In this document: piece after piece, positions 46,170 to 59,006 of the stretch
Layout of the letters: each line of letters opens with the position of its first letter
Numbering within the stretch: the stretch's first letter is position 1
NCBI GenBank assembly: GCA_025738555.1
Contig: JAOVFP010000015.1
Coordinates: 2,976,001-3,040,000, forward strand
Reading direction: 5' to 3'
Origin: Cyathus striatus
Taxonomy: Eukaryota; Basidiomycota; Agaricomycetes; Agaricales; Nidulariaceae
Length of the DNA stretch: 64,000 nucleotides
Position numbers and translations under genes: made by a program
Notes under the pieces: model-generated
Database searches by the model: none
The model's input: only the letters and a program-made list of their open reading frames with translations
What the model was told of the DNA's origin: nothing

Positions 46170-46528
46170 TATAAGTCGTCAGTAAGCTTCGATTGCGTCG
46201 AAGCTTTGAGCCCTCTGTGGGGCTTAAATACTGCTCACGCAAGCTTATAATAGATACCAGGAAGGGTCACATCGTGTGCAGGTATGAGCTCGGATAGGGA
46301 TCCGACGGTGATTAATGCGTTCTAAATATACATAGATTAGGTTCCGAAACATACGAGTCACAAAAATCGACTAAGGCTTGACCAAGGCGACACTGAAAAT
46401 GAGGCCTCAGCTGGATTTATAGCTGGTAGTCGACCCAAAAGCGACTAATATTTTACTATTTAACCACTTACGAATTAGTATATCGAGGGATTCAAGAAAA
46501 GTGAACAGTGCAAATGAATCCAAAAGTC
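46170..46528. other. MFS promoter region
   Basis: This 359-bp spacer between two minus-strand genes holds the inverted repeat at 46184-46206 and TATA-like sequence. Nothing else was recognised. Confidence 0.5.
46184..46206. promoter_or_regulatory. Perfect 9-bp inverted repeat upstream of the MFS gene
   Basis: AAGCTTCGA and TCGAAGCTT are separated by TTGCG, 15 bp upstream of the start codon. The symmetry fits a dimeric transcription factor site or an mRNA hairpin in the 5' leader. No factor is identified. Confidence 0.5.
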
Positions 46529-48378
46529 TTAGGTATCGTACGTGTCTACATCCCCTACAATAACTACTCCATCGTTAGACACCGCCTTTTTATTACGTCG
46601 CTTTTTGACTTCCGTTTGAACAGGAACGTCGTCCTGATCTGCAGAAGTAGATGAATCCATTTCATTCGCAAGAATGGGTACAGGTGTTAGTGGCCGAATA
46701 TCCGGCACTGGGCCGGTGAAATCCTTCCCCGTCATACGAGACAAAGTCTTCATATCTGATGGGAGACAATCAGACACAACATACTAGATGTAGCGCATGC
46801 AACACACCAACTGGTATACGGTTGTTTAAGCAAAAATTAATCCTCGCATGGTTCTTCTTGTCTTCTGCCTTAAATTTATTTTTGCATGATTTTCGATCCC
46901 GACCTGGAAGGACATAGGCAATCAACTCGTAGTTTTCGCCATATTGCGAAAGTGCCTGTTAAGATGTCAATTGCAACAAAAGGAAGCATCAAGAAATTGC
47001 TTACATTATAAAACAGCTCGGTTTCTTCTACACTCCATCGTGACCCACGATATCGTTTGGAATACGTTCCGGAATTCACGAATTTTGTAGTATCCGATTC
47101 CGTAACATGTGTGTATTGAAGTGTATCGTCAGCTTCAGCGCGATCGACCACAAGAGATTCTTCGTCAATAATGGTCTCTCCGTTTGGACCAATGCGAACT
47201 TGAACGTTGAATCGGCTTGTTTGTATATCTTGAGAATAATCAAAGCCATTTTCATTATCACCACCGTTGTGTTCCGAGACAAGATTTGAAGACTCTGGTT
47301 CGCCATTATTTGAAGCTGCTCCACTCCCGGGGGGATCTTTCGGGGAATTCTCGTCATCTTCTTCTCTTCCATACTTCTTTGCTTCCATCAGCACTTTCAT
47401 GTGTGCTCTTTTCTCCCTATTTTTTGCTTTCCATGCAGCATGGTTACTCAATATCTCAACGGCCTTACTACTGACTCTTCCTTGACCCGTGTCTTCACAA
47501 AGTGTAGCCATTGTAATCACAGTTGGGTCAATTTCGTCACCCGGATCTGCGTCTGGATCGTATGGAGGAAGAGAGGGCGCACGAGACCTTCGCAATCGGG
47601 AACCGCTGTCGCTGGAAGCCCTCAGTTTCTTGGCCTTGACAGTTGCATTATCTGAAGTGTCTTCAGCGCCTTCAGAAGTCCTTGGTGCACTCCTCTTCCG
47701 TTTTCTCTTTGTTACCTCCCGGCTAGAGTCACTTTTTCCGGGTTTCTCCAAAGTACTGGATCCATTCTCATGATTAATATGTGAGTCAGGGCGTTGTTTA
47801 CGTTCCAGTCTAAGTGGTTCAGAATATCTTTCTGAAGGCGGGAGATGAGGAATGACGAGCGGAATGGAATGCGCTGGTAAATTTAAAGAACTAGAGGATA
47901 ATGCTTGAGTTGGATTATTGGATACAGTACGGCTACCTTCAACAGTAGAGGATAAACTGTGCAGCGATGTGTCAATGGGAGCATTGGGTTTGGAAGGCCG
48001 TATCTGCGAAACAGTTATAAGTGCTGGTGTCGACTTGGGGACCTTTTTCACGGGTAGAGTAGTAGCAGCGCGAGGTAGCTGAGAAGACGATATTTCATTT
48101 AATGAAGCATTTCCGGCACTCGATACATCGACGGCGTCTGCACTAGACTCAGCGCGTCTCGACTCGGACAAAGGAACGCCTGCGAGTGGGGACGAAGATT
48201 GACCCGTAGAAAGTTTCTGATCTAATGGAGCAGTTGATTGCTGACGAGGAGTTGGAGTTTGACGAGGCTTTGATTTAGCGATGGGTCGAAAAACAGTGCC
48301 ACCCTTCTCTGCACGGTTGAAATGAGATAAATAAAGAGGGAAAATGAGGAAACGCCACTCACGAACGCGACTAGTCAT
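46529..48378 (-). CDS. bdp1: TFIIIB subunit BDP1 (B'')
   Basis: BDP1 is a Myb/SANT-like subunit of TFIIIB, needed for RNA polymerase III initiation. The start is ATG at 48376-48378 (MTSRV), then an intron, then QKGGTVFRPIAKSKPR. A long Ser/Pro-rich region follows. The conserved part reads ITMATLCEDTGQGRVSSKA, RVRIGPNGETIIDEESLVV-like VQVRIGPNGETIIDEESL, FVNSGTYSKRYRGSRWSVEE and ELFYN / ALSQYGENYELIAYVLPGR / KSCKNKFKAEDKKN, the SANT domain. The tail contains DMKTLSRMTGKDFTGPVP and ends VIVGDVDTYDT at 46529. Three or four short introns are present. Confidence 0.9.
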
Positions 48379-48687
48379 GGATGAGGCAGGGTTCCGAAAT
48401 AAATACAATTAAGTGGAGTTAGAGTCCAAAAGCTAGATAGTAGCAGCAGGGTTTGAAAGGGAACTTGGAAGATTACATTCGAGCAGACCAGGAAGGATGC
48501 ATAGAATCTATTGTATAGTCGACTCACCATCGGTTCTGTATTGCCGATTATCTAAGACAAGCAATCAAGGGTTTTAGACAGCAAAGACAAATACACACTC
48601 AATTGCCTAATTAGTACTATAGTAGCTTAACAAGTAAATGTGTCGCTCGCATGCTCCGTAGTACATCCTTGCCCGCAGAAAGATATT
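48379..48687. other. Divergent promoter between BDP1 and the next plus-strand gene
   Basis: This 309-bp region lies between two divergent start codons. No recognisable motif beyond AT-rich stretches. Confidence 0.5.
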
Positions 48688-50394
48688 ATGGCTGCACACC
48701 GCCCAACGCTGATTGAACTACCAGTAGGCCCCTCTCCAGGGTGGGAACTTGACGGCAGTGAAGCGCCTCAGGATTTGAGATCTGTCGCCGAAAGGTTCTG
48801 TCCCGGTTTACTTATCATAGATTGCTCGTCCTTTAACTTAAGCTGTCTTCGAAATAGTTCCATCATTGCCTACTCTTTAAGGCAATGTTCGTCCTTCCAT
48901 TTTATATTCTATGCTTCCTAGTAAAGTGTTCCTAGCCAGGGAGAAGTGGTTGTTTCATACTTTTCCAAAGTTTTCAAGCAAAACACGAGGCAGCAAGACT
49001 AGTGATGTCGCTCCTCCCCCGCATACCATTCAGACTCTAGGAAAGTGTGATCTGGAAATTGGGCCTCACATGTTTCCAGACACGACCCTTTATGAAGTAA
49101 ATTACTTTTCACCTCAGACGGCCCATACCACAGCCCCTCAGTCTACATGGTCCTCACAGACCGTGCAGTCCGTAGCACAGAAACCTGGGAACCTAAGCAG
49201 TAGCGCGACTCCCGCACCCTCAACTGAAGGAAATACAGCAGGAGGCCCTAATTCTGCTGCCTCTTTCACTGCCGTAACTCCAATAACACCTGCGCTAATT
49301 AATCAAGTCAATTCTGCCGCATCGTCGAATCCAATCCTTGCCAACTTACTACAGCTTGCTGCAGCAGGGAAAGCCACACCAGACCAACTGAAAACTCTCG
49401 GAATCCTCATACAGTCTCTGGCTACTATGGAGACCTCTCCGCCAGTCAGGGAATTAGATTTGGTACTTGAATTTCGTGAAGTGCCGTCAGATCGATGGCT
49501 ATTTCCACGTACACCTGTTATTTGTCAAAGAATTGCTTCTGGGGATATGCTTTATGTTGATTCTGACATTCTGTTAACTGTCCGTGTACCATTTGATCAA
49601 CAGCGAGAACAGGATGTAGTGTCCGACAACGTTACAAGTGTCGGAAATTTCGAGAAAGTGATTATGCGGCTTCACAAACCACCCATCATGGTTGGAGAAG
49701 CAATAAATAAATGGCTTGGGGATGATGCAAAGAGGAAAATTTACGATGACGTTATCCAGAAATTGGTACGAATGAACTTTTTTCTTCAATAAAAGCGCTA
49801 CTAAGTCGGAAAAGAATGTTGAACCAGCTGCACAAGTGTTCTTATCACATCATGTGTCTGCAGGAACGCTTGCTACTCAGTTACAGAATGTGGATAAATA
49901 TCATTTTTATTCGAAGCCATGTTGAACCTTTCTTATTATTACTTAGGCGATGGCAGCTCCGTACGCATTGAAACCTATAAAACAAGGGCCCACTACCTTG
50001 CGTTCATCTCGAGGGCAGCGACGCAAGCAAGCAGAACAAAATACCACAGAACAGACGACTGGAAAAGCGGAGGATTCTGCTACCACAAAGCGCCGTCAAA
50101 CCGCACGGCAAAGAACAAGTGTTCATACTCAAATTCGATGTATGACATGCGGTCAGACCGATGTCCCACTCATTCTCGGTGGTCGTCCGTATTCTTTTTA
50201 GTTGTATAATCTACATCGTTGCTGATTGCATACCTATAGGTTTTTGTCGCCCTTGCGTCGACTCTGGAAAATTTGCGCAAAATGCTCCTCAACCACATTT
50301 AATGAGCACCTCAAGTACCTCAAACATTCCGCAACCTCCCCCATGCCCTGTCAATAACAATCCTGTATCTCAGCATCCCCCAAATTTAACTTAG
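48688..50394 (+). CDS. Unrecognised nuclear-type protein with a C-terminal CxxC...CxxC zinc motif
   Basis: The start is ATG at 48688 (MAAHRPTLIELPVGPSPGWEL). Exons lead to AREKWLFHTFPKFSSKTRGSK, a Ser/Thr/Ala-rich stretch, a helical ILANLLQLAAAGKATPDQLK segment, a conserved-looking VLEFREVPSDRWLFPRTPV ... ILLTVRVPFD block, and QVFLSHHVSAGTLATQLQN. The end is basic (RSSRGQRRKQAEQ; TKRRQTARQRTS) followed by IRCMTCGQTDVPLILGG and, after an intron, FCRPCVDSGKF, giving two CxxC pairs 14 residues apart that could bind one zinc ion. The layout resembles chromatin-associated fungal proteins, but I cannot name a family. One intron (48882-48921) appears to be GC-AG. Stop TAG/TAA at 50392-50394. Confidence 0.7.
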
Positions 50395-50434
50395 ACAATA
50401 AACTTATTAATTACATTCGTCTTGAGTTTTCGAG

Positions 50435-53354
50435 TTACGTGAAAAGCCCTACCAACCATCCCACCCACCAAAAAACTATGCCTACTTGGGTAAATACAAC
50501 CAACGATTCTACTACCACTGCAAGCCATTGAACAATGATCCCCAACCAAAACAACGGCAACAGTATCCAACGCATCTCTTCGTACGGTATCCATTGTAAT
50601 CGATAATGAACGATAGATGACGCTGCCGCTCTTGCTTGAAGAATAACAACAGTAACAGAACCAATAGAAAATAATAATAATCCAAGCCAATGTCGAACGG
50701 AACGCTTAGGAAATTCTTCGATCGGATATCTTCGCGCCTCTCCTGTAAATTCATTTCTATACAGAGGAATAATCAGGAAATCGCGGACATCTTCGCCTAT
50801 CCTCTTTCCGTAAGTTCTCCAAACAGGTGTTACGGTGTCCAACAAGAAAGTCAGGGCATCCATTCCGAATTCCCAAAATTGCTGGTATTGATCTCTATAG
50901 CTTTCTTCTAAAGCAACAATCTGAGAAAGCTAAATCTTGGTGAGCCATGAAATGTATGAAATAGAGATGTCTTACTTCTGGATACACAACTGAGGTATGT
51001 GACAATGTGCTGTTGTAAGCTATCTTGACTTCACTATGAATATTTTGTACACTGGTTAACGCTTCTGCAATCTCTTCCGTTTTTATGGCCACTTGATCCT
51101 TGGAATTTTCAAGAGTCTTGAGACTACGTATCAAATCGGTGATAGGGTCATTTAGGACACTTTTAAAATCCGAGATGCGCTCCTGCTTCTGTAAAAAATC
51201 CCTAAAGACTGCGCGCTGACGAACCAGTCTGTGATGAATGTCCTCGACGGCTCTCCAACCATAAAGGTTACGAGTTGCACCAGTAACAGCAGCAGGGTCA
51301 TGTCCAAATGCTTCAATGAGGTCTTGTGGTAATCTTTTATGAGGAATTCCGATTACCTTGTCCGCAGTCCTTTGGGCAGTCTCCAAGTCTTTAATGCCGG
51401 CCGAGATACGGTTCAGCACTTGTCGCACTCGTTGATTATGAACCATGGCATCTTCCAATAGTCTTAACAAGTAGGAGTAAGTAGATCATAAACCGCATTT
51501 ATGAATAAAACTGACGAAAGTTTGGTCTGATATTGGCGCCGAAGTTCCTCTTCCTCTTCCTCCCTGGGTCGTTGTGTTTCAAATGATTGTAATTCATTTG
51601 GAGCATGACTTTTCCCAAATCGTGAATCTTCAAGCGCATGGTCATCAGAAGCCAAAGAACGAGGACCTGAGGGCTTTTCTAGAGGAATTAAATTAGGAAG
51701 AAGAAATTCTCGGTCGGACGAATATCCCAGAGACATTGATGCAGTTGCTGCCGTTCCATGTATTTTCTTGGAAGGCGCGTATTGCATAGCTGTATCAGAA
51801 TTGGTAGTCTTAGCGTGGTTATTTCTTGATTTGTTCAGAAGGTGGGGTGGCTCAATGTCGGATTGATCAGATAAAGAGTTTCGATTCGACGATACATCGG
51901 TATCATTTCCGGGTATCTTGTAATTAGGTATACCTAACTCACGCGCTCGCGATTGAGTAGTCGCAGGGGATATGACGGCGGGTACGTGAAGGGAAGCACT
52001 GCTTCGAAGACTACTGAGGCCCGACTCCGCGCTATTGCGGGATTCGACTTCCACTTTTGTATGTGTCTTTGATGAGGATGGTTCATTTAAATGAGCCAGG
52101 GACCCTGTATCTTTGTGTACTTTAAAATGGACAAATTCTTCCATTATTAAAGCGGACATATTCCAAGGAGAGTGTTTGCGTTTGGCCGTTCGTTTATCTC
52201 GATGTCTTAGCCAAATCATAGGCTCCGCTTTATCCAAAGAATCTCTCACGTCCGAATCTTGAGTACGATACCATCGAGAAGCTTTTAACAAATTGAAACT
52301 AGGCGATGAAATAGAGCCATATATAAGAGCGTAGCGACGTGCCAACTGCTCTCGCGCTAGCGAAGTATTTCGAGCAGTAACTGGTGTAATTACACCTCGC
52401 AATCTCGATAGCTTTTCTATGCACACGTTACTAAGAAGGATCATGAACGACTCTATATTAAGTACATACCAGCGTGCATCAACTCCTGATGATCGCTCAT
52501 GGTAGCCAATGGAGTAAATTTCTCTTTCTCTTTCTTTCTGTGGGTTAATGTCCACCGACGTTCGTGGCGCTCTTCTTCAGACGATGGTCCCCAGTCTAAC
52601 GTCATTCCACTATCTGATGAGGAAGGGACCGGATGGGCAGCAAAGTAATTAGAAACATGAGGATCTTCAGAGGTACTGCCATTCGGGCTGGAGTTACTCC
52701 CATTTATAGGAGAAGAGGATATACATGTATCTGGACCAACGGCTGAAGACTTGGTGTTGCTTGGAGAAGATGATACATTAGGACTTGAAGGAGGGATCGG
52801 AGATGTTGGAGATGATACAGCAGAGCCTCTCTTTGCTCGAGCCTCACGTCGTGCCTTCATAGTCATTGCACGCCGTACTTCTTGAAGTATTCTCGGATCT
52901 AGCATAACTCATGAGACCTGGTCTTTTTGCACACATGATATACGCTTGCCTTCGTGAGCTAAAGTATGAGAAACGATGAGTCATGTCATCAATACTGTTT
53001 GCTAAGATACTTACAGAGGTCATATTCATTAGAAAATGAAGTTCCTTCCCAATCACCCTCTTCGGCTAAACGAGAAGGAGTATGTCGTGAAGTTGTATAC
53101 GAAGTAGGTGTAGCAATGGTATTAGAAGCTGGCCTATGCTTTACAGAGCCACGATATCCGAGGTCTGACGGATGGGGTCGTGCTCTGATACGGGCAGCTG
53201 GAGAATTTCTATCGGGATTCAGAGGCGAACTTTTCCTGACTGGGGAGCCAGTAAAAGAGGGAACATGGGAATAAGGCCGAGCTGTGGAAGAAGCCAATTC
53301 GCGACTGACAAACACATCGTCTTCGAGAGATAATTCACTAGATCCGTCCGCCAT
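50435..53354 (-). CDS. Unrecognised multi-domain membrane protein (disordered N-terminus, coiled coil, C-terminal TM segments)
   Basis: The start is ATG at 53352-53354 (MADGSSELSLEDDVFVSRE). The N-terminal half is Ser/Pro-rich and disordered, with a basic helix LQEVRRAMTMKARREARAKR near 52860. The central part contains GVITPVTARNTSLAREQLARR and a Ser-rich stretch. From about 51470 there is a conserved helical region (NQRVRQVLNRISAGIKDLE; GIPHKRLPQDLIEAFGHDP; RAVFRDFLQKQERISDFK). The C-terminus, beginning FWEFGMDALTFLLDTVTPVW, has at least three TM segments (WLGLLLFSIGSVTVVILQ; RWILLPLFWLGIIVQWLAVV; VFTQVGIVFWWVGWLVGLF). Stop TAA 50435-50437. I do not recognise the family; it appears to be a fungal membrane-anchored coiled-coil protein. 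Confidence 0.7.
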
Positions 53355-53858
53355 GGCAGAGTTGACAATAAATATGAAGATGAAAGCAAGGTCAGTGTTG
53401 GGATTACAATGTTAAGTATCTGTAGTTTAAAATGATGGGGGTGGTCTTGAGCTTGTCTAGAGATGCACGGTGCACAGTGCGAATAGCGGTGGCATGCAAG
53501 TGTCCCGAAGTAGTATAACCAAGTTAAATAGAAAAAGAAAATCAAGTTGGTGTACCTTAGAAGCTTCTTTGGCAAAGATTCATTTCAAAGGAGACTAAGT
53601 AGTAGAGGCCGTGGACTTGTTGAAGACTTGAAAAGAGCACGTCACACATAATTACGTCTGCTTCACGTGATAGTAATTTAACTTCAGCTTTTTGGCTGTG
53701 AATTGTTGGTGAATTGTGATTACTTCTACTTATTACTTAAAAGCATACGGTACAGTCGTGATAAATATTGTGCTATTATTGATACCGTACTTTCAGCAGA
53801 TTTAGAATGAGTACCTAAGAGAATCCATATGTATAACTAGACTCTAGAGGGGATCATA
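53355..53858. other. Intergenic region upstream of the membrane-protein gene
   Basis: About 500 bp of non-coding DNA between two minus-strand genes. A CACGTG-like E-box (TTCACGTGATA) occurs near 53670. No gene seen. Confidence 0.5.
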
Positions 53859-54900
53859 TCAGTTAAATCGTGGCATTTTTCGTCCAGGTGATTTCTTCTT
53901 GTTCAGAACAACTCGAGCAAACATGAAAGCAGTGAACCCCGAGAGTGCGTACCTGATCAAGATGAGAAAAAAGATACCATATAAGCATTTATACGTACCA
54001 AGTAATCACGTAGGATAGATGCGAATTGCGCAGATCAACTGTTGCAGGTCGTCCCACAGGAATCCCTTTTCCGAGATTAAATTCAGCATCTCCTGCGTGA
54101 CCCTCTGGCTACAGTAAGAAAAGAAGCCAAATTGGATAGATGATTATTGCACACCAAATATCTGTTCCACGAAAACAGGCTGTACGCCTGCAAGTTCTCC
54201 ACCTGCATATTCCGCCATAGCTTGAACATCTGTCCAATACCATTTTCCATTTTGGGGTTCATTATCAGGAGTGAACCTATTCCGTGCTTGTGATGTCCTG
54301 AGCATGCCTAATACTTCGACATCATCATCATCTTTGCTGCCCTGATGTTGTCGTAAAATAGCCGAGGCATGTTCATTTGACACAAAACCACGGTCGACGA
54401 GTACCGTTGAGCCATTTTCTCGAATGAGCGGTGTAACAACATGCACCCCGTGCACGCCTTCACGAACACGCGGTGCGAGCAGCATGGTATGCGCATGATC
54501 CCATCTTCCACGGAGAACAACCTTTCTGAAAATAAAATCCGGTATGACAGACACGCTGCCACTTGTGAGGCTTCAAATGTACAGCGGCAGACGAACACTA
54601 ACTTTATCTTGCTCGGCAACGATAGAGGTGCTAGTTGAAGTTTCTCCTCTAGTTCATCAATGAGACTAATTTTCCATTTGAGACGTTTCAGTTGCCAGGT
54701 TCCAAGGCCAAAGGTAAAAATGGGCACAAAGCCAATAAGCAGCATAGTTGGACTGAGCCATGGGTCTTGCCTAGGTTTATAGGCGCTGGAACGTGTGATT
54801 TCTTGGACCTCCAGAGGAACGAGAGACGGGAATAGGAGCCAAATGCCCTTGAACCTGGAAAAGCAATGTTCCTCGTAAAGATTGTTCTAGCAGCAAACAT
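53859..54900 (-). CDS. SURF1/Shy1 cytochrome c oxidase assembly factor
   Basis: SURF1 is an inner-membrane protein that helps insert heme a and assemble Cox1. The start is ATG at 54898-54900 (MFAARTIFTRNIAFP, a mitochondrial presequence); a short intron leads to EITRSSAYKPRQDPWLSP. TM1 follows (LLIGFVPIFTFGLGTWQLKR), then KWKISLIDELEEKLQ, RKVVLRGRWDHAHTMLLAPR, LVDRGFVSNEHAS, GKWYWTDVQAMAEYAG, VEQIFGPEGH and the C-terminal TM YALSGFTAFMFARVVL. Stop TGA at 53859-53861. Two TM segments flanking an intermembrane domain match the family. It is divergent from SLA2 with 163 bp between starts. Confidence 0.92.
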
Positions 54901-55063
54901 TTTGCAGAATGAGATTGCGAACGAGTAAGTCGCTGAAGGTGCACATGACCGTTGGCGAACTCACGCGGTATTGATCGTGTCACGCTCGGCCCCCAGCTGC
55001 CCTGCGTAGCAAGTCTAAGCTTGAGTAAGGGGTACTTAATCCTCCTCTTCCCTCTTCATCACC

Positions 55064-58000
55064 ATGTACGCCCATCGGTCTCTTATAGTTGACGCTACGC
55101 TAATTTCCATGCAGGTTTGGCAGTAGTAGGGGTCGAACAAATACATTCGACATTGACGACGAAGTTCATCTTCCAACTAGGCCAGTTGACAGAGACAAAG
55201 CTGAACATGAACTGGTCATCAACATCAAGAAAGCAACGAGCCCTGAAGAAACAGCTCCTAAACAAAAGCATGTTCGCAGTATGTTCAACATCCCTCTCGT
55301 GCACTCTCTCTGTGCTACAGCTTAGCGAAACACAGAATGCATTGTCTTCACTTGGGATTATCATTCCTCCATCTCATTCTGGAGCGGGCTGCGTGTTCAG
55401 CCCATTTTGTCTGATGAGGTGCAGACATTTAAAGCTCTGATCACAGTTCACAAAGTTCTGCAAGAAGGGCATCCAATAGTCAGTCAAATCCGTGGATATG
55501 AAATACTGAATCTGGTGCTCATTCGTTTCTAGACAATTAAAGAAGCTCAAGGTCAGACTGCTTGGCTTGAAACATGTTCCAGGACGGTCGGAGGAGATGG
55601 ACAGCGCGGTCCGTTCTATTGATTTATCTTCGAAATATATATTCATACGTCTACAGGATACGCCCCTCTTATCAAAACCTATGTTCAGTTTATTTTAGCA
55701 AAGCTACGGTTCCATCGCTTGAGGCCTGAATTTAATGGACTATTTGAATACGAAGAGTATGTTACATTGAAGGGCATAGATGATCCGAACGAAGGTTATG
55801 AGACAATATCCGATCTAATGTCGTTGCAAGACCAAATCGACTCGTTCCAGAAGATGGTTTTCTCACATTTCAGACATTCTACTAATAACGAGTGTCGCAT
55901 ATCTTCTTTGGTGCCCCTCGTAAAAGAAAGCTGGGGTATTTATAGGTTCATTACGAGCATGCTGCGTGCTATGTATCGAAGTGCGTTTTATTATTTTACA
56001 AGTAACTTAGCCTAACCAGGATGTAGGAACAAACGACGTTGAAGCCCTTGAACCACTTAAGGAGCGTTATACGTCACAGCATTACAACCTTCGCAAGTTT
56101 TACTACGAGTGCTCAAACCTGAAATATCTCACTGGTCTCATTAACGTTCCAAAGCTGGGACATGTACGTAGACGACAAGCGAATAATCACTCGTTTGCTT
56201 ATTTTGCATTAGGAACCCCCTAATCTCATGGACACGGGCGACGCTCCAGATTTACCAGCACGACCTCGGACAGCTATGAAATCTCCTTCTCCACCGCCTG
56301 TGGCGCCGGCCCCCTCGGCTGCTGAGATTGATGAACAGGCGCGCATGCTGAAGCAATACGAGGACCAACAAGCAGCCATGAATGCACAAAGGGAAGCTGA
56401 AGAACGCCAACGTTTCGCGCTGCAACAGCAGGAGCAACAGGAATTCGAACGCCGACAGAGGGAACAGGCGGAAGCCCAGCGACTTGCTCAAGAGCAGTTG
56501 CAGCAGCAGCAGCAAATGATGTATAATAATCAGGCAGCTCAGCAAGTAAGCGAACTTGAGCGAGAGTTATTGGCCATGCGAGGCCAGTACGAGCGTGATC
56601 AGATATTCCTGGAGCAGTACGATAGGGTACGTCATCTCTCATCTCTTTATGACCTTGATCTCAGAGTTGTATAAAGCGTGTTAAAGCACTGGAAGCTGAA
56701 TTGGGCGGTGTCCAAGCTCATATCGGCACTCAACTGGCTTCAAAAGATGAGTTGATCAAGCAACTTCAGGATCAGATTACATTGTGGCGTAACAAATACG
56801 AAGCACTTGCAAAACTCTACAGTCAATTACGTACAGAGCACTTGGATATGCTGTCAAAGTTTAAGCAGATGCAACTGAAAGCTAATTCTGCGCAGGAGGC
56901 TGTCGATCGGATGGAAAGAATGGAACGTGATCTTAAAGCCAAAAATCTTGAACTGGCTGATATGCTTCGTGAACGCGATCGCGCGAGGTTTGACGTGGAC
57001 CGGCAGAAGGCATCCCATAAGGAAGAACTGGACCGTCTCCGTAGGGAGCTTTCGTTTGCTAATGAACGCGCTGAAGATGCTTCGAGATCCAAAAATTCTG
57101 AAGTATCTACAGTCATGCAGAAATATAACAGACAGCTTTCGGAGCTTGAAGACTCTTTAAGAGTATGCATCACTTCTTTATTCATGTTGAACGATCTTAA
57201 GCCAATTATTACTTTCTAGGCTAAACAAATTCAGATCGACGACCTTCTAGTGAAGTTGAATAATGCAGAGTCAGATATGGACAGGCTGCGGGAAGATAAG
57301 GATCAAGAAATTATGATCTTACAGGAAGGGATGGATAGTACCATTCAGCAATTATCGGAAGCACAACAGGTACCGTACTTGATTATTCGGTTATGGGATG
57401 ATATAATATTAAATATCCATTAGAACCAAGGCATAATTGATGAGACGACGAACGCACAAATTGATACCTTGATCTTAGATAATCGCAAGAAACTCAATCA
57501 AATAATTGGTAAGTGCATAAACGACCATGTTCTCACCACATACTAAGCTATTCCTGTAGACTCTATTTTGCAAGCATGTGTTCACAAGGTCGATGACGCT
57601 ATATATGAACTTGAGTCACCTACTCAGGCAGGCAATCTCAATTCAACTCCTGAATACACTCTTTCCATGGTTGAGAAGGCGGTTAATAACGCCACCGAGT
57701 TTGCGACTATATATAACCTTTACCTTAGTGGCGATGTCGGTGGCGACCATGTCGATGTCATCAAATCTGCGAACGAGTTTGCACAATCACTCGCGGATGT
57801 ATTAATTAACACGAAAGGAATTACTCGCCTTGCCAGTGATGACGATGCCTCGGACAAAATAATTGGCGTTGCAAAGTCAGCGGGAGATGTTGGGCTTCGG
57901 TTCTTTGAGAACCTTCAGACGTACAAGCTCGATCTTTTGCAGCCGACGCAGCGCAAGGAAGTGGCTATGCGAAATAACAGTCAAGCACGTAGCGCACTAT

Positions 58001-58791
58001 CGAAACTCTCAGAAGTCGTCGATGGGCTTATTCCCAAGGGAGCTGGTGCACTGGCTCGCGCAAATGGCGATATTGGCGACATTGTCGAACAGGAGATGAG
58101 CAGCGCTGCTAGGGCAATTGAGCAAGCTACGGAGCGACTTCAAGAACTTATGTCTCGTCCACGAGACTCAAGTCGCTTTAGCGCTGTTGATCTTCAAGTT
58201 CATGATTCAATACTTTCTGCCGCAATGGCGATTACGAATGCGATTGCGAGACTGATAAAGGCTGCCACTGATTCTCAGCAGGAGATCGTCTCTCAAGGCA
58301 AAGGTTCCAGCACAACCCAGCAATTCTACAAGCGCAACAACAGGTGGACAGAAGGATTGATTTCAGCCGCGAAGGCCGTTGCATTCGCAACCAACCTTCT
58401 TATTGAAAGTGCAGATGGTGTCTTATCGGGAACGCACTCTCTGGAGCAACTAATTGTTGCTTCCAATGAAGTGGCAGCTGCTACAGCGCAACTTGTAGCT
58501 GCATCCCGTGTCAAGGCCAACTTGATGTCCAAGACGCAAGAACGGCTCGAAGCGGCTGCAAAAGCTGTTACAGAGGCTTGCAAGGCACTTGTCCGCCAGG
58601 TCAAGGCAGTCTCCGCCAAACAATCAGAGGAAGAAGATGTGGACTACAAGAATATGGCTGTCCTCGAATTCAAGACGCGTGAAATGGAACAACAAGTGGA
58701 GATTCTCAAGTTGGAGAAAGAACTGGGAGCCGCTCGACACCGGCTGGGAGCCATGAGACGTGCGGGATATCACACTGAAGAAACGGACTAA
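55064..58791 (+). CDS. sla2: Sla2/End4 (HIP1-type) endocytic actin adaptor
   Basis: Sla2 links clathrin coats and PI(4,5)P2 membranes to actin during endocytosis. The proposed start MYAHR (55064) is joined to FGSSRGRTNTFDIDDE. The ANTH domain has NIKKATSPEETAPKQKHVR, KCIVFTWDYHSSISFWSGLR, LITVHKVLQEGHPI, GYAPLIKTYVQFILAKLRFH and LEPLKERYTSQHYNLRKFY. A Pro-rich linker and a long Gln/Glu coiled coil (56330-57480) follow. The I/LWEQ (talin-C) actin-binding domain is open from about 57568 to the end, with QFYKRNNRWTEGLISAAKAV and KAVTEACKALVRQVKAV. Stop TAA 58789-58791. More than ten short introns are implied. The first intron would be only about 37 nt, so the extreme N-terminus is uncertain. Confidence 0.93.
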
Positions 58792-59006
58792 ATCATTTAT
58801 ATTTTAATGGAGTTTTTTTTTACTTTTCATCATCAAATCATCGGTTTGCAAATTCACAATCAAAACATCAAACTAAAATAAGTTGTATATACAAATGGTA
58901 AGGTAAGTTATCGAATAATACTGTTAACACAGGCTCCACCAAAGGCGGTCGGATGAGGTCCAAGTAAAGGGAAAGTTCGCATATAAGAATAAAAATAAAT
59001 GTAGGA

